A DNA stretch of 10,107 bases from Rhizobiaceae bacterium (GTDB lineage Bacteria; Pseudomonadota; Alphaproteobacteria; Rhizobiales; Rhizobiaceae), in contig JAKISV010000103.1 of the NCBI GenBank assembly GCA_021648425.1, positions 1 to 10,107 of the forward strand. Direction: 5' to 3'. The notes beneath the pieces were generated by a model. The model was not told the DNA's origin. It was given only the letters and a program-made list of their open reading frames with translations, and made no database searches. Shown here in pieces: positions 1 to 5,906 of this stretch (position 1 is the first letter of the stretch; every line of letters starts with the position of its first letter). The position numbers were made by a program, and so were the translations under genes.

Positions 1-1243
1 GCTTGAACCACAACCCTCGATGAATTTGCCGAGATTTGGCTATGAAGAACATCTGGCAATGCTGATTGAAAAACGCCAATGGCCGCAATCCACTTCCTCC
101 ATCAGCGAGTTGCGTATTACTATTGCCTATGAATCCGCCAGCGCATGGAACAACACATTTGGCAGCGGAAAACTGAATATTGATATTGTTGATTATCCCG
201 GAGAATGGCTGCTGGATTTACCTTTATTGGCGATGGACTATTCTACCTGGAGTGCTCAGGCTCTGGAAATGTCACGCCTGCCAAACCGCATTAAACTTGC
301 AGCGCGCTGGCATGGGCTTGTGAATAAAACCAAATCAGGCGAACCACTGGATGAGGTCATTGCCGCAAATCTGGCAAAAGTGTTTACCGACTATCTTCAT
401 GCCTGCCGTCAGGATGAAAATGCATTGTCCACCCTGCCCCCGGGTCGATTTTTAATGCCCGGCGACATGGAAGGCTCGCCCGCCCTCACCTTTTGCCCAT
501 TGCCCGCAGTTGGCGATATTATTGAGGGCAGTCTTTATGATCAGATGGAAAAACGTTTTGAGGCGTACAAAACCTTTGTCGTTAAACCGTTTTTTCGAGA
601 ATATTTTGCCCGCCTTGATCGCCAGATAATTTTAGTGGATGCATTGCAGGCAATCAATGCCGGCCCTGAGGCTCTAGCCGATCTTGAAACAGCGCTTACA
701 GAAATATTGCAGTGTTTTAATCCGGGCCAGGGTAATTGGCTGACATCAATATTCACCCGCCGAATAGAGCGGATATTATTTGCTGCAAGCAAAGCTGATC
801 ATTTGCACCATGAAAATCATAAAAGGCTTGAAGCTTTGCTGCGTAAACTGGTGGATAATGCCTTGCGGCGGGCAAAGTTTGCAGGTGCCAGCGTTGATGT
901 GATGGCGCTGGCTGCACTTCGAAGCACCACTGAGGCTGTGGTCAAGCAGGATGGCGAAGAATTGCCGGTAATTGTCGGCACACCAATCAAGGGCGAAGTC
1001 ATCGGCGGGGAAGTGTTTGATGGCAAAACCCAAACGGCGATTTTTCCGGGCGATCTGCCTGACAACCCAAATTCATTGTTTGATACGCCCAGCGAGCCTG
1101 ATAGCGGGAATTATCCTGAACTGTCTTTTGTTCGCTTCAGGCCACCGGTAATAGAAAGTGAAAATGATCAGATTACTGTCAATCTACCCCATCTGCGGAT
1201 CGACAAAGCGTTGCAGTTTTTGTTGTCGGATCAGTTGCAATAG
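1..1243 (+). CDS. ycjX: YcjX-family P-loop ATPase/GTPase-like protein (DUF463), 5' end missing
   Basis: This is the C-terminal part of a YcjX-like protein. The frame is open to the left edge (codons run from base 2), so the first ATG at 20 is most likely internal and the N-terminal Walker A region lies outside the window. About 413 codons are visible, against a usual family length of roughly 460-490. Visible family marks are YEEHLAMLIE near the start, R-x-WPQSTSSISELR, the Walker B/G3-like strand IDIVDYPGEWLLDLPLL (DYPGEW at residues 58-63 counted from ATG 20), and an FCPLP segment near residue 157. The family is a predicted nucleotide-binding protein of unknown molecular role. In enterobacteria ycjX sits with ycjF in the phage-shock (PspF) regulon. 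Its stop codon overlaps the ribosome binding site of ycjF, so the two are probably co-transcribed and coupled. Identity is strong; function is inferred from the family only. Confidence 0.93.
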   Translation, partial: LEPQPSMNLPRFGYEEHLAMLIEKRQWPQSTSSISELRITIAYESASAWNNTFGSGKLNIDIVDYPGEWLLDLPLLAMDYSTWSAQALEMSRLPNRIKLAARWHGLVNKTKSGEPLDEVIAANLAKVFTDYLHACRQDENALSTLPPGRFLMPGDMEGSPALTFCPLPAVGDIIEGSLYDQMEKRFEAYKTFVVKPFFREYFARLDRQIILVDALQAINAGPEALADLETALTEILQCFNPGQGNWLTSIFTRRIERILFAASKADHLHHENHKRLEALLRKLVDNALRRAKFAGASVDVMALAALRSTTEAVVKQDGEELPVIVGTPIKGEVIGGEVFDGKTQTAIFPGDLPDNPNSLFDTPSEPDSGNYPELSFVRFRPPVIESENDQITVNLPHLRIDKALQFLLSDQLQ

Positions 1244-1252
1244 AGGCTTTTG

Positions 1253-2293
1253 ATGAGCAAACAACCCAGAAAACCACGTATTGTTCAGTTAAATGGCGAT
1301 AGTTCTAAAAAAACCCGGGTGCCAGCCAGCCGTCGGCCAATGGCGCAAAACGACTTGTCACTGGTGGTTGCCAGCCCGCAAGCTGAGGAAATAGTCAAAG
1401 AATTTTCCGCTCCCTCATCACCGCCTGTAAAAACAGGCTTCCCATGGTTGAGCTGGTTTCTTGGAGCTGCCGCTGCATTATTATCGCTTGGTGCAGGGCT
1501 GGCTATCGATCAGTTGATCGTGGAACTGTTTGAGCGCCAGACCTGGCTGGGCTGGGCTGCGTCTGCTGCGGCCGCGTTACTGGTACTGGCGGCTATTGCT
1601 ATAATCTTACGTGAAATCTGGGGGATTTCCAGGCTCAACACTATCAGTGCGCTACGCGAAAAAGCGATAAAAATTCAAGCCGGCGAGCGCCCGAAAGATG
1701 GCATAAATCTGGTGCGTGATCTTGATTCGCTCTATTCAAGCAGGGCAGACATGGCAAATGTACGTTCGAAATTTGCACAAGATCGTATCAATATACTTGA
1801 TGGCCAGGATTTACTTACCCTGTTTGAAACCACCTACATGAGCCCGATTGATGAACAGGCGAAGTCGTTGGTCATGCAATCGGCCAAAAGGGTGTCACTG
1901 GTGACGGCCATCAGCCCAAGAGCCCTGGTTGATATCGCCTATGTGATGATGGAGAATATCCGGCTGATACGCCGTCTTTCCACTATTTATGGCGGCAGGC
2001 CGGGGGCGCTGGGGTTCTGGCGGCTAACCCGTAATATATTGGGACATTTGGCGCAAACGGGTGCGATTGCAGCGGGAGACAGCCTTATTCAACAGTTCGT
2101 CGGCCACGGTATTGCGGCGCGCCTTTCCACCAAGCTGGGTGAAGGTGTTGTCAACGGAATGCTTACGGCCCGCATAGGAATTGCTGCAATGGATCTGGCC
2201 CGCCCGATGCCGTTTAACGCTTTACCAAGACCAGGTGTTTCAGAATACTTCAAAGAGCTCACCCGCTCTTTTTCAAGTTCCGACAAAATATGA
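1253..2293 (+). CDS. ycjF: YcjF family membrane protein (TIGR01620 / DUF697)
   Basis: Predicted inner-membrane protein of 346 residues, the usual partner of YcjX. The ATG at 1253 is chosen over the TTG at 1250 because AGAGG at 1242-1246 lies six bases upstream of it. A hydrophilic, basic N-terminus of about 60 residues is followed by two hydrophobic helices, around residues 63-85 (PWLSWFLGAAAALLSLGAG) and 97-120 (WLGWAASAAAALLVLAAIAI). A long soluble middle follows. The C-terminal DUF697-type region, from about 225, contains LIRRLSTIYGGRPGALGFW, then a glycine/alanine-rich stretch with AQTGAIAAGDSLIQQ, and ends in AAMDLARPMPF. Only nine bases separate it from the ycjX stop. The biochemical function is unknown; a membrane anchor or partner role for YcjX is an inference from conserved pairing. 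No frameshift or truncation is seen. Confidence 0.92.
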   Translation: MSKQPRKPRIVQLNGDSSKKTRVPASRRPMAQNDLSLVVASPQAEEIVKEFSAPSSPPVKTGFPWLSWFLGAAAALLSLGAGLAIDQLIVELFERQTWLGWAASAAAALLVLAAIAIILREIWGISRLNTISALREKAIKIQAGERPKDGINLVRDLDSLYSSRADMANVRSKFAQDRINILDGQDLLTLFETTYMSPIDEQAKSLVMQSAKRVSLVTAISPRALVDIAYVMMENIRLIRRLSTIYGGRPGALGFWRLTRNILGHLAQTGAIAAGDSLIQQFVGHGIAARLSTKLGEGVVNGMLTARIGIAAMDLARPMPFNALPRPGVSEYFKELTRSFSSSDKI

Positions 2294-2466
2294 TGTACAG
2301 GTATCTGAATTATTTTTCTGCGCCAAAAATTGAACACCTTATGGAAACAGTATTGTGATTGGAATTTGGTTAACCATTTTCGGTAATAATTGCAAAATCC
2401 AGACTGTCGTGTTCGAGATCATTTGTTCACGGGTTTCTGTATCTTTTTCAGGTTCAGGTATTGGTT
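2294..2466. other. Intergenic gap between ycjF and the exported-protein gene; palindrome TGGTTAACCA
   Basis: This 173-base AT-rich gap has no coding sequence and no convincing terminator hairpin after ycjF. It presumably holds the promoter of the gene at 2467, but I cannot pick clear -35/-10 boxes with normal spacing. The one structured element is the perfect ten-base palindrome TGGTTAACCA at 2367-2376, about 90 bases before the start codon, a plausible but unproven operator. Confidence 0.3.
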
Positions 2467-3000
2467 ATGCGTAGAGTAAAAACTTTTCTGATTTTGGCCT
2501 TCACAGCAATTGCTGGAATTTGGGCTATGGGCACTGCGCCATCTTATGCCGGAGAATTAGCGTTCTTCAAAGGCATTGAAGGCGAATGGCGTGGTCCTGG
2601 AGAAATTGTTGCCGGGAAATATAAAGGCACCAAGTTCACCTGTTCCCTTAAAGGGTTGTCTGATAAATCCAGCATTGGAATGGAAGTTAAAGGCTCGTGC
2701 AGGGTTGGGGTATTTTCTCAACCGATGTCAGCACGGATATTTAAAACCGACGGGAAATATGGCGGCCAGTTTCTGGATGGTGAAAAAGGCCAGGGCATGG
2801 ATGTCACCGGTGGCCGATTTACATCTTCGCGTTTGGTGGTTGGAATTAAACGCCAAAAACTCAACGCAACCATGGTAGCCAGGCTCAAAAACAATCAAAA
2901 GCTGAACGTTACAATTTCAGTTCATGTTCAAAATCAATTGATTCCAGTTATCGGAATGTCTCTGGACAGAATTACGCGCACCGGGGCCTTGAAAAATTAA
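2467..3000 (+). CDS. Exported protein of unknown function (small beta-rich, one possible disulphide)
   Basis: Hypothetical secreted or periplasmic protein, 177 residues as a precursor. The ATG at 2467 is preferred to the TTG at 2461 because AGG at 2456-2458 is eight bases upstream and the signal peptide then begins MRRVKTF. The signal peptide has a basic n-region (R2, R3, K5), a hydrophobic core at about 6-21, and a likely signal peptidase I site after SYA (residue 28). The mature part starts GELAFFKGIEGEWRGPGEIV and is rich in short beta-type segments with regular glycines. It includes G-x-W (GEWRG, W41) and exactly two mature cysteines, C59 and C78, which could form a disulphide in the periplasm. 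There is no lipobox and no other membrane segment. It resembles conserved uncharacterised alphaproteobacterial exported proteins with a lipocalin-like G-x-W start, but I cannot name a family. It follows ycjF by 173 bases and probably has its own promoter. Confidence 0.82.
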   Translation: MRRVKTFLILAFTAIAGIWAMGTAPSYAGELAFFKGIEGEWRGPGEIVAGKYKGTKFTCSLKGLSDKSSIGMEVKGSCRVGVFSQPMSARIFKTDGKYGGQFLDGEKGQGMDVTGGRFTSSRLVVGIKRQKLNATMVARLKNNQKLNVTISVHVQNQLIPVIGMSLDRITRTGALKN

Positions 3001-3044
3001 CCCCCCTTGAAATTCAATCCTTTTATACACATGTTTTATGCATG

Positions 3045-3061
3045 GTGGCATGTTATGCCGC
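3045..3061 (+). promoter_or_regulatory. Small hairpin upstream of the 41-residue ORF
   Basis: GTGGCAT (3045-3051), a three-base loop GTT and ATGCCGC (3055-3061) pair over seven positions, one of them a G-U wobble. It lies 45 bases after the stop of the exported-protein gene and 36 bases before the ATG at 3098. No T-run follows, so it is not a typical intrinsic terminator. It could be a leader hairpin, an mRNA 3'-end stabiliser or a protein-binding palindrome; the sequence does not decide. Confidence 0.3.
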
Positions 3062-3097
3062 GAGCAACCGAAATGACTATTGAAAGGTAAAACATAA

Positions 3098-3223
3098 ATG
3101 ACGTTCCCCCGCGATGAAACGCAGGGCGTGTTCGAAGCGGAAGATCATTCGATACTTAGCATTATAATCGTATCATTCACCATGATTACCATGGCCCTGA
3201 TCTCCATTTCAATATTTGTATAA
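3098..3223 (+). CDS. Candidate small single-pass membrane protein, 41 residues
   Basis: A short reading frame, ATG at 3098 to TAA at 3221-3223. It has a good ribosome binding site: AAAGG at 3083-3087, ten bases before the ATG. The predicted peptide starts MTFPRDETQGVFEAEDHS, an acidic, soluble 18-residue head. It then continues as one hydrophobic helix from I19 to V41 (ILSIIIVSFTMITMALIS and onward) right to the C-terminus. This fits a small membrane protein with a short N-terminal head and almost no tail. It lies between the exported-protein gene and a two-way terminator, so it could be the last gene of that transcript or have its own promoter. No family is recognised. The clear head/helix division and ribosome site argue for a real gene, but the length alone could arise by chance. 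Confidence 0.5.
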   Translation: MTFPRDETQGVFEAEDHSILSIIIVSFTMITMALISISIFV

Positions 3224-3244
3224 GCTTCGATAACCAACACTCTC

Positions 3245-3287
3245 AAAAAGAGGCAGGGTCCCATTCAAAAATGGCCCTGCCCTTTTT
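3245..3287. terminator. Bidirectional intrinsic terminator between the + transcript and the tesA-hisC operon
   Basis: GGCAGGG (3252-3258) pairs with CCCTGCC (3275-3281). The inner stem CCAT/ATGG closes a TCAAAA loop, with a TC bulge. The stem is flanked by AAAAAG (3245-3250) and CTTTTT (3282-3287), which extend the pairing and give a U-tract on either strand. It lies 18 bases past the hisC-like stop on the minus strand and 21 bases past the small ORF on the plus strand, so it can end transcripts from both sides. Confidence 0.87.
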
Positions 3288-3305
3288 GATTCTGATCTTG
3301 AATTA

Positions 3306-4406
3306 TCAGACTGCTGCAAGCGCATCACCCAGCACTTTGTCAAACCGTAAAAGATCACCGGCACGTCCGGCACTTACACGGATGCAGCGTGATTGCGGAG
3401 CTATGCCGGGTCTGCGGATAAACACGCCTTTTTGAGACATATAGTTCGCAAGTGACAGGGTATATTCGCCATCTTTCGCACAATCTATCGCGACAAAATT
3501 TGCAGCAGAAGGCAAAACTGACAAACCGTGTTTTGTTGCAATTCTGCCAATTTCATCGCGTGCTGTTGTTATTTCAGCAATCGTTTGTTGCAGATAATCC
3601 TGATCTTCCAATGCTGCAAGTGCGCCTGCTTGTGCAATGCGGTTTACGCCAAAATGATTGCGGACTTTTTCCATCTGGGCAATCAAACCTGCCTCCCCGA
3701 TACAATAGCCAATACGTGCACCTGCCATACCATAAGCTTTTGAGAATGTGCGAAAGCGCAACACACCGGGGTTTGACACATCAAATTTTGGCGCAACTCC
3801 TTCAGGGGCCATTTCTATATAGGCCTCATCCAGAACCAGTATTGTTCCGGGCCTGATATTATCAATCAGGTTTTGCACAACATCTGCATTGTGCCAGCTT
3901 CCCATTGGATTATTCGGGTTTGAAAAATATATCAGAACAGCGCCCCGGGCATTTGCCAATTCCAATAGCGCCTGCGGGTTTTCATGGTCACCCTCAAACG
4001 GCGCAAAATGCAGTTCACCACCATTTCCACTCACATGATAATTGAACGTAGGGTAAGCACCTTTGCTGGTAACAACTTTGGTGCCCGGCTCGACAAACAT
4101 GCGGCAGGTATAACCAAGCAGGGCGTCAATACCCTCACCTACAACAATATTTTCATATCCAATACCATGAAACTTTGCCAAAGCCTGACGCAGGTCATGA
4201 TTTTCGCTGTCGCCATACATCCAGATATCATCAAGCACGTTTTTCATTGCGGCAATTGCCTTTGGCGAAGGGCCAAATACATTTTCATTGGCGCCAAGGC
4301 GTGTTTTAAAAGGGATTTTGCTTTGACGTTCCTGGGTTTCGGGGCCAACAAACGGCACGGTAGCAGGCAATTTTTCCACTACGGTGGTCAAGGGATATTT
4401 ATTCAT
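3306..4406 (-). CDS. hisC: HisC-like PLP-dependent aminotransferase (class I/II, histidinol-phosphate type)
   Basis: Cytoplasmic fold-type I, pyridoxal-phosphate-dependent aminotransferase of 366 residues, near the usual 350-370 of HisC. The ATG at 4406 is chosen over a TTG at 4466, which would overlap the tesA end; the ATG has GGA six bases upstream and gives the family-like start MNKYPLTTVVEKLPATVPFV. Visible motifs (numbering from this ATG) are RLGANENVFGPSP with N40, the NPNNP loop (163-167), LDEAY with D193 and Y196 contacting PLP, and TFSKAYGMAGARIGY with the Schiff-base lysine K223 and phosphate-binding R231. Near the C-terminus, RRPGI and IRVSAGR carry arginines for substrate binding. 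The family transfers an amino group between histidinol phosphate and 2-oxoglutarate, and relatives act on aromatic or other amino acids. No his genes are nearby, so the true substrate is open. It starts 37 bases after tesA on the same strand. Confidence 0.93.
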   Translation of the reverse strand: MNKYPLTTVVEKLPATVPFVGPETQERQSKIPFKTRLGANENVFGPSPKAIAAMKNVLDDIWMYGDSENHDLRQALAKFHGIGYENIVVGEGIDALLGYTCRMFVEPGTKVVTSKGAYPTFNYHVSGNGGELHFAPFEGDHENPQALLELANARGAVLIYFSNPNNPMGSWHNADVVQNLIDNIRPGTILVLDEAYIEMAPEGVAPKFDVSNPGVLRFRTFSKAYGMAGARIGYCIGEAGLIAQMEKVRNHFGVNRIAQAGALAALEDQDYLQQTIAEITTARDEIGRIATKHGLSVLPSAANFVAIDCAKDGEYTLSLANYMSQKGVFIRRPGIAPQSRCIRVSAGRAGDLLRFDKVLGDALAAV

Positions 4407-4443
4407 AACTATTCCGGAACTGTTCAACAGATTTCCAGAGATA

Positions 4444-5112
4444 TCACTTATTTTCCAGGCGCTCAATCAGGGTAATGGCACTGGGAAGAAATCTGCTGAC
4501 CATAAGTTTGATGCCTTTGGCAGTTGGATGAATTCTATCGGCCTGATTGAGTTCAATTTCTGCTGCTACACCGTCGAGAAAAAACGGATAGAAAACCAGA
4601 TTATACTTTGAAGCCAGATTTGGGTATAGCCCGTCAAATTCTTCCACATAGACATTTCCCATATTGGGAGGAGCCTTCATGCCGGCTAAAAGAACTTCAA
4701 TTCCACGCTGTTGCAGTTTTTCGACAATTGTTGTCAGATTTTTTTCGGTAACCTGCGGGGGAATTCCGCGCATGGCATCATTGGCACCCAGTTGAAGAAT
4801 CACTGCGTGGGTGCCTTCTCCCACAGACCAGTCAAGTCGCGCCAGGCCACTGATATTTGTATCCCCCGACACTCCCGCATTGTTAATATTTATGTTCAGC
4901 CCTTTTTCTTTCAGCACCAAAGATAATTGTTCGGGGAATGCTTCGTTTTGTGCCAGGCCAAACCCGGCTGACAGACTGTCACCTAAAACCACGATTGTTT
5001 TTGGTTGTTCACTTTGGGCAACACTGATCATCGCTGCCCAGATTCCAAAGACAATCACCAGCCAGCCAACGGACCTTACAACAATTTCACGTGCAATCGA
5101 ATTGAAAATCAT
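4444..5112 (-). CDS. tesA: TesA-like SGNH/GDSL esterase (arylesterase, lysophospholipase L1/thioesterase I)
   Basis: Periplasmic hydrolase of 222 residues including a signal peptide: a basic n-region (R8, R13), a hydrophobic core at about 15-31, and likely cleavage after A-Q-S34. The SGNH motifs are complete. Block I is VVLGDSLSAGFGL with nucleophile S46, block II NAGVSGDT with oxyanion G83, block III GAND with N111, and block V DRIHP with D192 and H195 completing the Ser-Asp-His triad. Spacing matches E. coli TesA. The family cleaves acyl esters and thioesters of lysophospholipids, aryl esters and acyl-CoA analogues. The start has GGA nine bases upstream. The gene is divergent from ybbA-ybbP, the same arrangement as in E. 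coli, where TesA works with the YbbAP transporter. Downstream on the same strand is the HisC-like gene, likely on one transcript ending at 3245-3287. Confidence 0.95.
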   Translation of the reverse strand: MIFNSIAREIVVRSVGWLVIVFGIWAAMISVAQSEQPKTIVVLGDSLSAGFGLAQNEAFPEQLSLVLKEKGLNININNAGVSGDTNISGLARLDWSVGEGTHAVILQLGANDAMRGIPPQVTEKNLTTIVEKLQQRGIEVLLAGMKAPPNMGNVYVEEFDGLYPNLASKYNLVFYPFFLDGVAAEIELNQADRIHPTAKGIKLMVSRFLPSAITLIERLENK

Positions 5113-5190
5113 ATCTAAACATCCGTATTGTAACGATATTCGTGTCTGACAAGTTTGAATTAATTCCTAAATGACCATGGAGCGCGCTAA
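5113..5190. promoter_or_regulatory. Divergent control region between tesA and ybbA
   Basis: These 78 bases must hold the 5' signals of both the tesA-hisC and the ybbA-ybbP transcripts. Two short palindromes are present, ACGATATTCGT at 5133-5143 and GAATTAATTC at 5157-5166. A TTGTCA hexamer read on the minus strand (near 5146-5151) could be a -35 for tesA, but I see no well-spaced -10, so no promoter is assigned. GGAG at 5179-5182 is the ybbA ribosome binding site. Confidence 0.45.
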
Positions 5191-5904
5191 ATGCAAGCCG
5201 AAATACCGATGATTTCATTAAACAACCTTCATCTTACACTCGGCAGTGGAGCTTCGCGCGTACATGTTTTGAAAGGTTTGAGCCTTGATATTCCAGCGGG
5301 ACGTTCTGCTGGAGTTGTGGGGCCATCGGGTTCTGGGAAATCCACACTGCTGATGGTGATAGGCGGGTTGGAGCGCGCTGACAGTGGCTCAGTTATCATT
5401 GATGGCCGTGAACTGGGTGAAATGAACGAAGACCAACTGGCCGCTTTTCGCGGGCGAAATATCGGCATAGTGTTTCAATCGTTTCATCTTATTCCCAATA
5501 TGACGGCCCTGGAAAATGTGGCTGTACCACTGGAACTTTCCGGCGAGAAAAATGCCATGAAAATGGCAAAAGATGAACTTGCTGCCGTTGGCCTTGAAGA
5601 GCGTTTAAGTCACTATCCGGCGCAACTATCTGGCGGCGAACAGCAACGTGTAGCCATTGCCAGGGCATTATCACCGCAACCCAAAATACTGATCGCGGAT
5701 GAGCCAACCGGGAATCTTGATGACGATACCGGTCACCAGATTGTTCAACTGTTGTTTGACCAGCAGCAACAACGCGGCATGACGCTGGTTTTAGTTACCC
5801 ACGATACAAATCTTGCCAAAAAATGTGATCATGTGGTGCGTGTGCGTTCGGGTGAGATTGAGCAGAACGGACAAGATAAGCCGTTAGTAACGGCGCAGGC
5901 ATAA
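5191..5904 (+). CDS. ybbA: ABC transporter ATP-binding protein YbbA (LolD/MacB-type)
   Basis: Cytoplasmic ATPase subunit, 237 residues, of the LolD/MacB/FtsE group of ABC proteins that serve FtsX-type permeases. The ATG at 5191 has GGAG (5179-5182) eight bases upstream, which favours it over the ATG at 5209. Motifs in order are Walker A GPSGSGKST at about residues 44-52, the Q-loop in GIVFQSFHLIPNMTALENV, signature LSGGEQQRVAIARAL, Walker B ILIADEPTGNLDD, and the H-loop VTHD. All catalytic elements are present, and the length is typical. It stands two bases before ybbP and divergent from tesA, which marks it as YbbA rather than LolD proper (no lolC/E neighbour). Such type VII-like systems use ATP hydrolysis for mechanical work across the inner membrane rather than transport through it. 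The role in lipid or hydrophobic substrate handling with TesA is taken from the family. Confidence 0.95.
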   Translation: MQAEIPMISLNNLHLTLGSGASRVHVLKGLSLDIPAGRSAGVVGPSGSGKSTLLMVIGGLERADSGSVIIDGRELGEMNEDQLAAFRGRNIGIVFQSFHLIPNMTALENVAVPLELSGEKNAMKMAKDELAAVGLEERLSHYPAQLSGGEQQRVAIARALSPQPKILIADEPTGNLDDDTGHQIVQLLFDQQQQRGMTLVLVTHDTNLAKKCDHVVRVRSGEIEQNGQDKPLVTAQA

Positions 5905-5906
5905 TC

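Noticed and set aside
2367..2376. TGGTTAACCA as a CtrA binding site (TTAA-N7-TTAAC)
   Set aside because: Only a single TTAAC half-site is present; no second TTAA half occurs at the required seven-base distance on either strand. It is kept only as an unexplained palindrome.
3452..3856. 134-codon plus-strand open frame opposite the hisC-like gene
   Set aside because: It is antisense to a well-supported conserved enzyme, is cysteine/leucine-rich with no recognisable motif, and has no ribosome site; a shadow of the real gene.
4407..4466. TTG-started N-terminal extension of the HisC-like protein
   Set aside because: It would overlap the tesA 3' end, has a rare start codon and is unlike family N-termini; the ATG at 4406 has its own ribosome site.
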